Positions 41,817 to 51,408 of a DNA stretch of 64,000 bases are shown piece after piece. The position numbers and the translations under genes were made by a program. Within the stretch, counting starts at the first letter, position 1, and every line of letters begins with the position of its first letter. The notes below the pieces were generated by a model. The model searched no databases. It worked only from the letters and a program-made list of their open reading frames with translations, and was not told the DNA's origin. Source of the DNA: Bradyrhizobium sp. SRL28 (GTDB lineage: Bacteria > Pseudomonadota > Alphaproteobacteria > Rhizobiales > Xanthobacteraceae); assembly GCF_018596315.1 (NCBI RefSeq), contig NZ_JAHEAG010000012.1, positions 113,042 to 177,041 on the forward strand, written 5' to 3'.

Positions 41817-41849
41817 CCTCAAGCCAGTCGGCCAGGGAGAACCGCCTAG

Positions 41850-42797
41850 GTGTTTGCTTATATTGTGCGACGCCTCGCCTTGATGCTCGTGACCCTTGTC
41901 GGGATCTCGATCATCATCTTCGTGCTGCTGCGCGTCGTTCCCGGCAACATCGTCGACATCCTGTTCGACGCCGCGGGCTTCGTCGATCCCACCGACAAGG
42001 CCAACCTCGAAAAGGAGCTTGGCCTCAACCTGCCGATCTACGTGCAATATCTGAACTGGATCGGCGGGCTGCTGCAGGGCGATCTCGGCTATTCCTACGT
42101 GTCGGAAAAGCCGGCGCTGCAGGAGATCCTGCCGCGCATTCCGATCACCGCGCGGCTGGCGGCGCTGGCGTTGCTGTTCTCTGCTGCCATCGGCATTCCC
42201 TTGGGGGTACTGAGCGCGGTCCATCAGGGCTCGCGGCTCGACTATGCCTTGCGCATCGTCAGCCTGAGCGGCCTGTCGCTACCCTCGTTCTGGCTTGGCC
42301 TGTTGATCCTGATGGCGTCGGTCTCGCTGTTCGGCAGCATGCCGATCTACAACCCCAACCCAAAGACCTGGACCGAGGCTTTTGCGATCTATGCGGTGCC
42401 GGCGATGGCGGTCGGCTTCCGCAGCGCGGCGCTGACCATGCGCATCACGCGTTCCTCGATGCTGGAAATCCTGCGGCAGGACTACATCCGCACCGCGCGC
42501 GCCAAGGGCGCATCCGAGGCATCGGTCAATTATCGCCACGCGCTGAAGAACGCCATTCTCCCGGTCATTACGGTGATCGGCATCGAGGCGGCCTTCCTGA
42601 TCGGCGGGCTGATCGTCACCGAAACCGTGTTCAATATTCCCGGCGTCGCCCGCTTCCTGGTCGAGGCGCTGCGCTGGCGCGACTACCCGATCGTCCAGAA
42701 CCTCGTGATGCTGATCGCCGTGGTCGTGGTGGTCGCAAACTTCACCGTCGACATGCTTTACGCCGCGATCGACCCGCGCATCCGGTATGGGGATTAG
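41850..42797 (+). CDS. DppB/OppB-type ABC permease
   Basis: The 315-residue protein starts at GTG with AGGGAG upstream. It has the DppB beginning FAYIVRRLALMLVTLVGISI and RVVPGN. The EAA loop near residue 215 reads EILRQDYIRTARAKGASEAS, and GLIVTETVFNIPGVARFL follows. Six membrane helices are visible. It forms half of the channel with the next gene, which it overlaps by 11 bases. Confidence 0.93.
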   Translation: MFAYIVRRLALMLVTLVGISIIIFVLLRVVPGNIVDILFDAAGFVDPTDKANLEKELGLNLPIYVQYLNWIGGLLQGDLGYSYVSEKPALQEILPRIPITARLAALALLFSAAIGIPLGVLSAVHQGSRLDYALRIVSLSGLSLPSFWLGLLILMASVSLFGSMPIYNPNPKTWTEAFAIYAVPAMAVGFRSAALTMRITRSSMLEILRQDYIRTARAKGASEASVNYRHALKNAILPVITVIGIEAAFLIGGLIVTETVFNIPGVARFLVEALRWRDYPIVQNLVMLIAVVVVVANFTVDMLYAAIDPRIRYGD

Positions 42798-43695
42798 CCG
42801 CTTGGCCACGATCAACTTCGATAGCGAGTTAAGACGGGCCGGCGCCCATTCGACGCATGGCTGGCGCCGTCTGCTGTTTCTGGCGCAGCGCTATCTGCTC
42901 GGCACGATCGGCCTTGTCATCATGGTGATGTTCGTCTGGATGGCGATCTCGGCCGACCTGATCTGCCGTTACGATCCGCTCAGCGTCGATTCCGCGCAGC
43001 GGCTGGCCTCGCCCAGCGCGGCGCACTGGATGGGAACCGATTCATTCGGCCGCGACGTCTGGAGCCGGATCGTCCATGGCGCGCGGATTTCGCTGGCCGT
43101 CGGCATCGGCGCCACCGCGCTGGGATCATCGATCGGCGTCATCGTCGGCCTCGCATCGGGCTATCTGTCGGGTTGGGTCGACCTCTTATTCCAGCGCATC
43201 ACCGACATTTTGCAGGCCCTGCCCTTGCTGGTGCTGGCGCTGGTGATGACGGCGGCGCTGGGGCCATCGCTGCCCAACGTGATCATCGCCATTGCGATCC
43301 CGCTGATCCCGACGGTCGCCCGCGTCATCCGCGCCAACACGCTGGCGCTGCGCGAATTGCCCTTCGTCGAAGCCGCAAAATCGATCGGCATGAGCGAGAC
43401 CCGCATCGCGCTTCGTCATGTGCTGCCCAACACGCTGGCGCCCCTGATCGTGCTGGCGACCGCGCAGCTCGGCTCGACCATCCTCACCGAGGCCTCGCTG
43501 TCGTTTCTCGGCCTCGGCATTCCCGAACCCTATCCGTCCTGGGGCCGCATGCTGTCGGAATCGGCGGCGGAATATGTCCGCACCGCGCCGTGGCTGGTGA
43601 TCTTCCCGGGCGTCGCGATCAGCCTTGCGGTGTTCGGCACCAATCTGTTCGGCGATGCGCTCCGCGACATCCTCGACCCGAGGCAGCGCGGCTGA
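42787..43695 (+). CDS. DppC/OppC-type ABC permease
   Basis: The 302-residue protein has the OppC_N segment (YLLGTIGLVIMVMFVWMAIS), then HWMGTDSFGRDVWSRIVHGA. The EAA loop is PFVEAAKSIGMSETRIALRH, followed by LPNTLAPLIVLATAQLGSTI and LSFLGLGIPEPYPSWGRML. It is the partner of the DppB-like protein. Its stop overlaps the next start by one base (TGATG). Confidence 0.93.
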   Translation: MGISRLATINFDSELRRAGAHSTHGWRRLLFLAQRYLLGTIGLVIMVMFVWMAISADLICRYDPLSVDSAQRLASPSAAHWMGTDSFGRDVWSRIVHGARISLAVGIGATALGSSIGVIVGLASGYLSGWVDLLFQRITDILQALPLLVLALVMTAALGPSLPNVIIAIAIPLIPTVARVIRANTLALRELPFVEAAKSIGMSETRIALRHVLPNTLAPLIVLATAQLGSTILTEASLSFLGLGIPEPYPSWGRMLSESAAEYVRTAPWLVIFPGVAISLAVFGTNLFGDALRDILDPRQRG

Positions 43696-44708
43696 TGACC
43701 GAGGCGCAGAAGGATGACATGGTTCTCGATGTGAAGAACCTGCAGACGGTGTTCTTCACCAATTCGGGACTGTTCCGCGCGGTCGACGACGTCTCGTTCA
43801 GCGTTCGCCGTGGCGAGACGCTGGCGATCGTCGGCGAATCCGGCTGCGGCAAGAGCGTGACCGCGCTGTCGGTGATGCGGCTGGTGCCGGACCCGCCGGG
43901 CCGGGTGGTCGGCGGCTCGGTGACGCTGGAAGGCACCGATCTGCTTGGCCTCGAGGAAGCCGAGATGCGCAAGATCCGCGGCAACCGCATCTCGATGATA
44001 TTTCAGGAGCCGATGACCTCGCTCAATCCGGTGATGCGGATCGGCGATCAGATCACCGAAGTGCTCCGCCTGCATCGCGAAATGACGTCCAGGGAGACCT
44101 GGGCGAAGGCGGTCGAAATGCTGCGCCTCGTCCGCATCCCCGAGCCGGAACGCCGCGCGCTGGAATATCCGCATCAGCTTTCCGGCGGCATGCGACAACG
44201 CGCGATGATTGCGATGGCGCTGGCGTGCCGGCCGGCGCTGCTGATCGCGGACGAGCCGACGACCGCGCTCGACGTGACGATCCAGGCGCAGATCCTGGCG
44301 CTGATCGTCGATCTGCAGAAGACGCTCGGCACCGGGCTGATCCTGATTACTCACGACCTCGGCGTCGTGGCGCAGACTGCGCAGCGCGTCATCGTGATGT
44401 ATGCCGGCAAGAAGGTCGAGGAAGCGACCGTGGAGGACCTGTTCGAAAACCCGAGGCATCCCTACACGCGCGGGCTGATGGCCTCGATGCCGGCGGTGAT
44501 TTCATTTGGCGCCAAGACCGACGCACGGCTGAACGAAATTCCCGGCATGGTACCGTCGCTGACGAATCTGCCGCCGGGCTGCGCCTTTGCGCCGCGCTGC
44601 AGCCTCGCTATCGATCGCTGCCGCGCAGAATACCCGCCGCTGCAGGAAGTCGACAGCGATCACTTCGCAGCGTGCTGGCGTGCGGCGGAATTGGTGGGTG
44701 CGCCATGA
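43695..44708 (+). CDS. DppD/OppD-type ABC ATPase
   Basis: The 337-residue ATPase has Walker A IVGESGCGKSVTALSVMRL, signature LSGGMRQRAMIAMALAC, and Walker B LLIADEPTTALD. The C-terminal oligopeptide extension holds the cysteine cluster of an iron-sulfur-type motif: GCAFAPRCSLAIDRCR, then a later C in FAACWRA. This CX6C-type tail is usual for DppD. It overlaps the next gene by four bases (ATGA). Confidence 0.93.
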   Translation: MTEAQKDDMVLDVKNLQTVFFTNSGLFRAVDDVSFSVRRGETLAIVGESGCGKSVTALSVMRLVPDPPGRVVGGSVTLEGTDLLGLEEAEMRKIRGNRISMIFQEPMTSLNPVMRIGDQITEVLRLHREMTSRETWAKAVEMLRLVRIPEPERRALEYPHQLSGGMRQRAMIAMALACRPALLIADEPTTALDVTIQAQILALIVDLQKTLGTGLILITHDLGVVAQTAQRVIVMYAGKKVEEATVEDLFENPRHPYTRGLMASMPAVISFGAKTDARLNEIPGMVPSLTNLPPGCAFAPRCSLAIDRCRAEYPPLQEVDSDHFAACWRAAELVGAP

Positions 44709-45697
44709 CCTATCAACGGCCCCTGCTTGAAGTCACCGACCTCGTCAAGCACTACGCGGTGCGCGGTGGCGTGTTGCGACGTCGCATCGGCACGGTGCAC
44801 GCCGTCGATGGCGTCAGCTTCTCCGTCGGCAAGGGCGAGACGCTGGGGCTGGTCGGCGAGTCCGGCTGCGGCAAATCGACGGTCGCGCGCAGCGTGCTGC
44901 GGCTGGTGGAGCCGTCCTCCGGCGCCATCAAGCTCAATGGCACCGACATCACCGGCCTGAGCAAGGCCGAGATGCGGCCGCATCGGCGCTCGATGCAGAT
45001 CGTGTTCCAGGACCCGTTCGCCTCGCTCAATCCGCGCATGACAGCGGGCGATATCGTCGGCGAACCGCTCGCCGTGCACGGCCTCGCAACCGGTCGCGCG
45101 CAACAGGAACGCGTCGCCGAACTGTTCGCGCAGGTAGGCCTGCGGGCGGACCAGATGAAGAACTATCCGCATCAGTTCTCCGGCGGACAACGGCAGCGCA
45201 TCTGCATCGCGCGCGCGCTGTCGCTCGGGCCGAGTCTCATTGTGTGCGACGAGCCGGTATCGGCACTCGACGTCTCGATCCAGGCGCAGGTGATCAACCT
45301 GTTGATCGACCTGCAGCGCAAGAACGATTTTTCGTACCTGTTCATCGCGCACGATCTCGCCGTCGTCGCCCATATCAGCCACCGCGTCGCCGTGATGTAT
45401 CTCGGGCGCATCGTCGAGATCGCGGACAAGAGCGAGTTGTTTGCCAACCCGCGTCATCCCTACACGCAGGCGCTGCTGGCCTCTGTCCCGATCGCCGATC
45501 CCAAGGCAAAACGCCTTGCGCCCATGGTCGACGGCGACGTTCCAAGTCCCATCAACCCGCCCTCCGGATGCGCCTTCCACACCCGCTGCCGCTACGCCAT
45601 GGACCGCTGCAAGGTGGAGCGGCCCGCGCTGGTTGGGGCCGGCGAACGCCATCAGGTGGCGTGCTGGCTGAATGAAGGGACGGGGCGGCCGGAGTGA
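44705..45697 (+). CDS. DppF/OppF-type ABC ATPase
   Basis: The 330-residue ATPase has the DppF-specific N-terminus with VKHYAVRGGVLRRRIGTVHA. Walker A is LVGESGCGKSTVARSVLRL, the Q-loop QIVFQDPFASLNPRM, the signature FSGGQRQRICIARALSL, and Walker B LIVCDEPVSALD. The cysteine-rich tail is SGCAFHTRCRYAMDRCK. It completes the importer; a family-3 repeat starts 5 bp after its stop. Confidence 0.93.
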   Translation: MTYQRPLLEVTDLVKHYAVRGGVLRRRIGTVHAVDGVSFSVGKGETLGLVGESGCGKSTVARSVLRLVEPSSGAIKLNGTDITGLSKAEMRPHRRSMQIVFQDPFASLNPRMTAGDIVGEPLAVHGLATGRAQQERVAELFAQVGLRADQMKNYPHQFSGGQRQRICIARALSLGPSLIVCDEPVSALDVSIQAQVINLLIDLQRKNDFSYLFIAHDLAVVAHISHRVAVMYLGRIVEIADKSELFANPRHPYTQALLASVPIADPKAKRLAPMVDGDVPSPINPPSGCAFHTRCRYAMDRCKVERPALVGAGERHQVACWLNEGTGRPE

Positions 45698-45701
45698 ACG
45701 T

Positions 45702-45788
45702 GTAGGGTGGGCAAAGCGCAGCGTGCCCACCATCTTTTCGCGCAGCAAGAATGGTGGGCACGTCGCTACGCTCCTTTGCCCACCCTAC
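45702..45788. repeat. Dispersed palindromic repeat, family 3 (copy C)
   Basis: GTAGGGTGGGCAAAGCGCAG at the left and the inverted CTTTGCCCACCCTAC at the right; inner arms CGTGCCCACCAT / ATGGTGGGCACG. It fills the junction between the convergent ATPase and biotin-carboxylase genes almost completely. Confidence 0.85.
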
Positions 45789-45792
45789 GAAG

Positions 45793-47772
45793 CTAAGCGA
45801 GCGCCGCGATCTCCACGACGATCCTGCCCGTCGTCACCTGCTCACCCTCGGCGACATCGATGGCTGACACCGTGCCGGCGACGCCCGCCGTATGCACGTG
45901 CTCCATCTTCATCGCTTCCAGCGTCATCACAGGCTGGCCGGCGGCAACCTGCTCACCCGGCTTGACCAGCACCGCCACCACGCGACCGTTCATCGCCGCG
46001 CGCACCTTGCCGTCGCCGCCGGCCGCCGCGGCCGACACCGGTGCTGCCAGCGTCAGGTCGCGAACGGCCATCGTGGCGCCGCGGTGCAGAACATAGAGCC
46101 GGTCGCCATCGCGCAGGAACCTCGCCGATTCCATCATGCCGTCGGTACGGAATCGGATCGCGTCGAGCCCGAGTTCGTCAATCTCGAACCACTGTTCGCC
46201 GCCTTCGAGGCCCGCGATATAGCTCCCATCGCGCTCCCGCACGATATCCACCTCAAGCACACCACGGCCGAGATCGATCCGCATCGTCAGCGGAAACGTC
46301 GCTGCCAGACTTCGCCCGGCGCGCCAGGGCGGTGCGTGTGGGTTGGTGACGTAGAGCAACAAGGCGGCCAGCGCAGCTTCCGCCTTGTCGTCCGCGCGGG
46401 GCGCCAGCAGTTCATCGCGATGATTGCCGATGAAAGCCGTGGTCGCCTCGCCCTTGGCGAAGACGGCATGACGCAGACAGGAAATCAAAAATCCCTGATT
46501 GGTGGTGACGCCGAACGCGGCGGTCTGCTCCAGCCCGCAGATTAGCCGCCCCCGCGCCTCGTTACGATCGGCGCCATGGCTGATGATCTTGGCGATCATG
46601 GAATCGTAGAATGGCGGAATCTCGGAACCGGATTGAAGCCCGTGCTCGACGCGGACGCCGTCCGGCATCTGCCACAACGCCATTATGCCGGACTGCGGCA
46701 TGAAATCATGATTTGCGTCCTCCGAGCACAGCCGCACCTCGATCGCGTGGCCGGAGAATTTGACATCCTCCTGCCTGAGCCCAAGCGGTTCACCCGCGGC
46801 GATGCGCAACTGCAGCTCGACCAGATCGAGCCCGGTGATCGCCTCGGTGACGGGATGCTCGACCTGCAGCCGCGTGTTCATTTCCATGAAATAGAACTCA
46901 CCACCTGGATCGAGCAGGAATTCCAGCGTCCCCGCGCCCTCATAGCCGATCGATTTGACCGCGGCGACCGCAACAGCGCCCATTCGCGCCCGCAGTTCCG
47001 GCGTCACCTTCGGCGACGGTGCTTCCTCGATCACCTTCTGGTGCCGGCGTTGCACCGAGCAATCGCGCTCGCCGAGATGGATGGCATTACCGCAGCGGTC
47101 GCCGAACACCTGGATCTCGATGTGGCGGGGATCGACGATGGCGCGCTCAAGGATCACGGTGGGATCGCCGAACGCGCCCTGCGCTTCGGAGCGCGCGCTG
47201 CGCAACGCGTCCGGGAACGCTGCAGCATCTGCGACCAGCCGCATCCCACGCCCGCCGCCACCGGCGACCGCCTTGATCATGACGGGGAAGCCGATCTTTT
47301 CGGCTTCCCGCAACATCACGGCGTCGCTCTGGTCCGCGCCCTGATAGCCGGGCACGATAGGCACGCCGGCCTTCTGCATGATGTCCTTGGCGCCGGCCTT
47401 GTTGCCCATCGCCCGAATCGCCTCGGGCGACGGACCGATGAAGACCAGTCCGGCCTCGCGGCAGGCTTGCGCGAAATCTTCGTTCTCGGCGAGGAAGCCA
47501 TAGCCCGGATGCACCGCGCCGGCGCCGCTGGCCTTGGCGGCGGCAATGATCGCATCGATCCGCAGGTATGACTGCGCCGGCAGCGCCTCCCCAATCCGCA
47601 CCGCCTGGTCGGCCTCGCGGACATGCAGCGCATCGCGGTCGGCATCGGAATAGACGGCGACCACCCCATAACCTAGCCGCCGCGCCGTGCGCATGACCCG
47701 CAGCGCGATCTCACCGCGATTGGCGACCAAAATCTTGAAGAACGGCGTTCGCTTCACTGCTATCCCGCTCAT
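45793..47772 (-). CDS. Acyl-CoA carboxylase biotin-carboxylase/biotin-carrier subunit
   Basis: The 659-residue protein combines a biotin carboxylase (residues ~10-455) with a C-terminal biotinyl domain. Seen in order: KILVANRGEIALRVMRTARR, HPGYGFLAENEDFAQAC, the ATP-grasp loop AVAGGGGRGMRLV, and MEMNTRLQVEHPVTEAITG. The biotin lysine is in LEAMKMEHVH at about residue 622. Size and order match the alpha subunits of methylcrotonyl-, geranyl- or propionyl-type carboxylases. It carboxylates biotin with ATP and bicarbonate. It overlaps the carboxyltransferase gene by four bases. Confidence 0.93.
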   Translation of the reverse strand: MSGIAVKRTPFFKILVANRGEIALRVMRTARRLGYGVVAVYSDADRDALHVREADQAVRIGEALPAQSYLRIDAIIAAAKASGAGAVHPGYGFLAENEDFAQACREAGLVFIGPSPEAIRAMGNKAGAKDIMQKAGVPIVPGYQGADQSDAVMLREAEKIGFPVMIKAVAGGGGRGMRLVADAAAFPDALRSARSEAQGAFGDPTVILERAIVDPRHIEIQVFGDRCGNAIHLGERDCSVQRRHQKVIEEAPSPKVTPELRARMGAVAVAAVKSIGYEGAGTLEFLLDPGGEFYFMEMNTRLQVEHPVTEAITGLDLVELQLRIAAGEPLGLRQEDVKFSGHAIEVRLCSEDANHDFMPQSGIMALWQMPDGVRVEHGLQSGSEIPPFYDSMIAKIISHGADRNEARGRLICGLEQTAAFGVTTNQGFLISCLRHAVFAKGEATTAFIGNHRDELLAPRADDKAEAALAALLLYVTNPHAPPWRAGRSLAATFPLTMRIDLGRGVLEVDIVRERDGSYIAGLEGGEQWFEIDELGLDAIRFRTDGMMESARFLRDGDRLYVLHRGATMAVRDLTLAAPVSAAAAGGDGKVRAAMNGRVVAVLVKPGEQVAAGQPVMTLEAMKMEHVHTAGVAGTVSAIDVAEGEQVTTGRIVVEIAALA

Positions 47773-49385
47773 GGCCGCGCGACCGAGAATTGCATGCGCT
47801 GGGGCGAGCGGGCTTCGGCCTCACGGCAGATCGCCAGCACCTCGGAAAGCACGCTGCGGGTATCGCGCGGATCGATCACGCCGTCGTCGAGCACCCGCGC
47901 GCTGGTCGAGAACACGTCCATCTGGCCGTCGAACACGCCCGTGATCTGCTCCTTCATCGCCTCCAGCTTTTCCTTCTCGATCGGCTTGCCGCGCCGCGCC
48001 GCCGCTGCCTCGGTCACGATCGCCATGGTCTCCGCCGCCTGCTCGCCGCCCATCACGGCGGTCTTGGCGTTGGGCCATGAGAAGCAGAAGCGCGGATGGA
48101 AGCCACGCCCACACATGCCGTAATTACCTGCGCCGAACGACGCGCCGCAGTAGATCGTGATCTGCGGCACCGTCGCCGAAGTCACCGCCTGGATCATCTT
48201 GGAGCCGTGCTTGATCATGCCGGCTTCCTCGTAGGCCTTTCCGACCATGTAGCCGGTGGTGTTGTTCATGTAGAGCAGCGGCGTGCGTGACTGGCAGCAG
48301 GCCTGAATGAAATGCGTCGCCTTGTTGGCGCCGGGCACGTCGAGCGGGCCGTTATTGGTGATGATGCCGATCGCCTGCCCCTCGATGCGGGCGTGGCCGC
48401 ATACGGTGGCAGGTCCGTAATTCGCGCCGAACTCGGTGAAGTCGGAATCATCGACAAAGCGCGCGATCGCCTGCCGCATGTCGACGGGACGCTTGTGGTC
48501 CATCGGCATGATGCCGAGTAGTTCCTCGGCGTCGTAGCGCGGCGGCTTGAATGAAGCTTCCGCCGGCTTCGGCCGGTCCCATTCCAGATTGGCCATGATA
48601 TCGCGCGCGATGCGGAGCGCGTCGCGGTCGTCTTCCGCCAGATAATCGCCGAGACCGGAAATGGAGGTGTGCATCTCGGCGCCGCCGAGCTCTTCCTCCG
48701 TTGCGATCTCACCCGTAGCAGCTTTCAACAGCGGTGGGCCGGCGAGGAATGCGCGGGTGCGGCCACGCACCATCACGATATAATCGGATAATCCAGTCTG
48801 ATAAGCGCCGCCCGCGGTCGACGAACCATGTGTCACGGTGACGACAGGCAACCCAGCCGCCGACAGCCGCGCCAGGTTACGAAAGATATTGCCGCCGCGA
48901 ATAAAATCCTCGACGCGGTAGCGCAGCAAATTGGCGCCGGCGCTTTCGACCAGTTGCACGTAAGGCAGCTTGTTCTCCAGCGCCAGTTCCTGCACCCGCA
49001 ACGTCTTGTCGAGGCCGTACGGCTGCAACGCGCCGGCATCGATGCCGGAATCGTTGGCGCTGACCATGCAGCGGATGCCGGAGACGAAACCAATGCCGGC
49101 GATCGCTCCGCCACCGGGGATACTCTTGTCGGCGTCGGGCACGTCGAACATGTAGCCCGCAAGAGTGGACAGTTCGAGGAATGGTGAGCCGGGGTCGAGC
49201 ACCAGCGCCACGCGCTCGCGCGGCAGCAACTGCCCGCGCTTGTGGAAGCGATCCCTTGCCGCGGCCGATGCGGTGCGCGTGCTATCTTCGAGGGCGCGCA
49301 TGCGCGTGATCAGCGTCAGCATGCCGTCGCGGTTGGCCTGGTAGGCGGCGCTACCAGTCGCGATGGTGTTTTCGAGGACGGCCAT
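47769..49385 (-). CDS. Acyl-CoA carboxylase carboxyltransferase (beta) subunit
   Basis: The 538-residue protein has N- and C-terminal crotonase-fold halves. The N half includes RFHKRGQLLPRERVALVLDP, then AGGAYQTGLSDYIVMV. The C half includes NNGPLDVPGANKATHFIQAC, YMNNTTGYMVGKAYEEAG, and GASFGAGNYGMCGRGFHPRF. The length and motifs group it with methylcrotonyl- and geranyl-CoA carboxylase beta subunits rather than propionyl-CoA carboxylase. It transfers CO2 from biotin to an enoyl-CoA. No methylglutaconyl-CoA hydratase or HMG-CoA lyase is nearby, so the substrate is open. Confidence 0.92.
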   Translation of the reverse strand: MAVLENTIATGSAAYQANRDGMLTLITRMRALEDSTRTASAAARDRFHKRGQLLPRERVALVLDPGSPFLELSTLAGYMFDVPDADKSIPGGGAIAGIGFVSGIRCMVSANDSGIDAGALQPYGLDKTLRVQELALENKLPYVQLVESAGANLLRYRVEDFIRGGNIFRNLARLSAAGLPVVTVTHGSSTAGGAYQTGLSDYIVMVRGRTRAFLAGPPLLKAATGEIATEEELGGAEMHTSISGLGDYLAEDDRDALRIARDIMANLEWDRPKPAEASFKPPRYDAEELLGIMPMDHKRPVDMRQAIARFVDDSDFTEFGANYGPATVCGHARIEGQAIGIITNNGPLDVPGANKATHFIQACCQSRTPLLYMNNTTGYMVGKAYEEAGMIKHGSKMIQAVTSATVPQITIYCGASFGAGNYGMCGRGFHPRFCFSWPNAKTAVMGGEQAAETMAIVTEAAAARRGKPIEKEKLEAMKEQITGVFDGQMDVFSTSARVLDDGVIDPRDTRSVLSEVLAICREAEARSPQRMQFSVARP

Positions 49386-49452
49386 AAACTAACTCACTCC
49401 GCCATTCCGGGATACGCCGGAGGCTTGGCATTCTCTGATTGACCCAACACGT

Positions 49453-49536
49453 CGTCACTGCGAGGAGCGTCAGCGACGAAGCAATCCATACTTTTCCCGC
49501 CGCGAGATGGATTGCTTCGCTTCGCTCGCAATGACG
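49453..49536. repeat. Dispersed palindromic repeat, family 1 (copy B)
   Basis: CGTCACTGCGAGGAGCGT and the inverted GCTCGCAATGACG, with inner arms GAAGCAATCCAT / ATGGATTGCTTC, match the copy at 11158-11243. It begins 3 bp downstream of the BKACE gene stop on the minus strand. Confidence 0.85.
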
Positions 49537-49539
49537 GCG

Positions 49540-50406
49540 CTAATGCCTTGTCCCGAAAATCTGTCGCGCTTCGACCGGGCTCGCGATCTCGCGGCCAGCG
49601 CGCCGCGCACAGGCGGCAATCGCCTCGATCAATTGCCCGTTCGAGGTCACCTTGGTGCCATCGCCGAGATAGAAAGTATCCTCCAGCCCGGTGCGGAGAT
49701 GCCCGCCGAGATCGGCGCAGCGCTGGTGCAGCGGCCAGATTTCGGCGCGGCCGATCGCGGTGACCTGCCAATGCGCTTTCGGCAGCTTCAGCTTCAACAG
49801 GATCGGCAACAGGTCAGGATCGGCGGGCATGCCGGAGGCGACGCCCATCACGAAGTTGTATTCGAGCGGGCCGGAATACATTCCAGTCTGCCGGTACATG
49901 CCGACGCAGCGCACGATGCCGACGTCGAAGCATTCGAACTCGGGGATCGTGCCGGCTTCCTTCATGACGTCGAGATAGTCCTGCACCTTCTCGACCGCGT
50001 TATCGAACATCATCGGCGGCCAGGCCCAGGTGTTGTCGGACTTCACCTTCAAATAATTCAGCGAACCCGCATTGCAGGCCGCGATCTCAGGCTTCGTCTC
50101 GCGCACGCAGTCGAGCGCGCCCTGATACTTGGGACCCGACGTGCCCGTGGTGTGGTTGATGATGACGCCGGGGCAGGCCTCGCGGATCGCCTGCTGGATT
50201 TCCTTGCTGACGCTGACGTCCCAGGACGGCAGATGGCCCTTGTTCGGCTCCTGCTGGCGCAGATGGACATGCATGATGCTGGCGCCGGCGTTGAACGCGG
50301 CCTTGGCCTCGCGCGCCATCTGCTCCGGCGTAACCGGCACGTTGTGCTGCTTCGGATCGGTCAGCACGCCGTTCAGCGCGCAGGTAATGACGGCCTTGTC
50401 GCCCAT
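49540..50406 (-). CDS. BKACE family (DUF849) beta-keto acid cleavage enzyme
   Basis: The 288-residue TIM-barrel protein starts KAVITCALNGVLTDPK. The family pattern follows: EAKAAFNAGASIMHVHLR (metal-ligand histidines), then GVIINHTTGTSG, then PEIAACNAGSLN, and a late GGHLRTGLEDTFYL. BKACE enzymes condense a beta-keto acid with acetyl-CoA and split it into acetoacetate and a new CoA ester; 3-keto-5-aminohexanoate cleavage is the founding case. The family is broad in substrate, so the exact keto acid is unknown. It sits between the AraC regulator and the carboxylase on the same strand. Confidence 0.9.
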   Translation of the reverse strand: MGDKAVITCALNGVLTDPKQHNVPVTPEQMAREAKAAFNAGASIMHVHLRQQEPNKGHLPSWDVSVSKEIQQAIREACPGVIINHTTGTSGPKYQGALDCVRETKPEIAACNAGSLNYLKVKSDNTWAWPPMMFDNAVEKVQDYLDVMKEAGTIPEFECFDVGIVRCVGMYRQTGMYSGPLEYNFVMGVASGMPADPDLLPILLKLKLPKAHWQVTAIGRAEIWPLHQRCADLGGHLRTGLEDTFYLGDGTKVTSNGQLIEAIAACARRAGREIASPVEARQIFGTRH

Positions 50407-50472
50407 GGATCAGCCTTCGATTGCGAGACGCGAGGGATCGCGGAAATATCGTTTGCGATCATGCGTCCGGCA

Positions 50473-51294
50473 TCAGCCGGCTTCTTGCGTCAACCCGCTA
50501 TTATCGGCACTGGCGCGGCCGTGGCTATAGATCGCCAGATCGCGCGAGCCTGAAAAGATCGCGCGCGGCTTCAAGCCGTAGAAGCGGCGGATCGAGTGGC
50601 TGAAATGCGTGGAGTCGGGATAGCCGATATCCTGCGCCAGATGCGCAAGGTTGATGTCCTGGTTGGCGAAATGGAGCAAATGCCGCGCCCGCTTCCAGGC
50701 TCGGAACGAACGGAAGGAAATGCCTGTCTCTTCCTTGAACAAATGCAGGAAGCGCGAGGGGGACAAGCCGGCCTCCGCGGCGCAGCTCGCCGCCGTCACT
50801 GGCTCGCCGCAGAATTTTCCGATCTGCACGATGGCGCGCGCCACGCGGGCATCGAGTTCGCGCTGTGGCAGGGCCTCGCCGAGGCACAGGGTATCGAATT
50901 CGGCGCTGGAGAACTCGTCGCCGGCGTGATGCTCGCGGAGTTCGCGATAGGCGGCGCGGATGCGGCTGGTGAAAGCTTCGCCTTCAGGCCCTGCGAGACG
51001 CCGTGCGAGATCTTCCAGTACGCCGGGACGAACGCTTTCCGGTTCGATCACGACGCTGAGCACCGAACGATAATCGCTGGCGATGGTGTGCCTGATGTTC
51101 GGCAACAGAGCGACCATTTCACCATGGGTTTCACGGCCATCGGCGGTCGTGAGCCACAGTCCGCCCTCGATCGAGACATAGATGTTGAACGCGCCCGAGC
51201 AGCGTTGGCGCGGACGGCCGAGCAGGCCCGCGTAAAAAACGCGCTCCGGGGTGATCAGCATCAGATGACCGGATTTCTGGCCGATGTCGTCCAT
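50473..51294 (-). CDS. AraC-family transcriptional regulator
   Basis: The 273-residue protein has an N-terminal cupin-like sensor (FNIYVSIEGGLWLTTADG). The C-terminal AraC domain has two helix-turn-helix units: VTAASCAAEAGLSPSRFLHL, then FKEETGISFRSF, and the second in DINLAHLAQDIGYPDSTHFS. The finger FSHSIRRFYGLKPRAI is the typical end. It is probably the activator or repressor of the surrounding catabolic genes, sensing a pathway ligand. Confidence 0.88.
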   Translation of the reverse strand: MDDIGQKSGHLMLITPERVFYAGLLGRPRQRCSGAFNIYVSIEGGLWLTTADGRETHGEMVALLPNIRHTIASDYRSVLSVVIEPESVRPGVLEDLARRLAGPEGEAFTSRIRAAYRELREHHAGDEFSSAEFDTLCLGEALPQRELDARVARAIVQIGKFCGEPVTAASCAAEAGLSPSRFLHLFKEETGISFRSFRAWKRARHLLHFANQDINLAHLAQDIGYPDSTHFSHSIRRFYGLKPRAIFSGSRDLAIYSHGRASADNSGLTQEAG

Positions 51295-51408
51295 GGCTCG
51301 TCCTCCTCGCGCGGCTCTTTGGCCGCTGCGACGGGGTCAACCATAGCGGAAAATTGGAGTCTGTCACCGATCGGGAGAGGTTAATTCGCGGTCCGAATCG
51401 GCACCATT

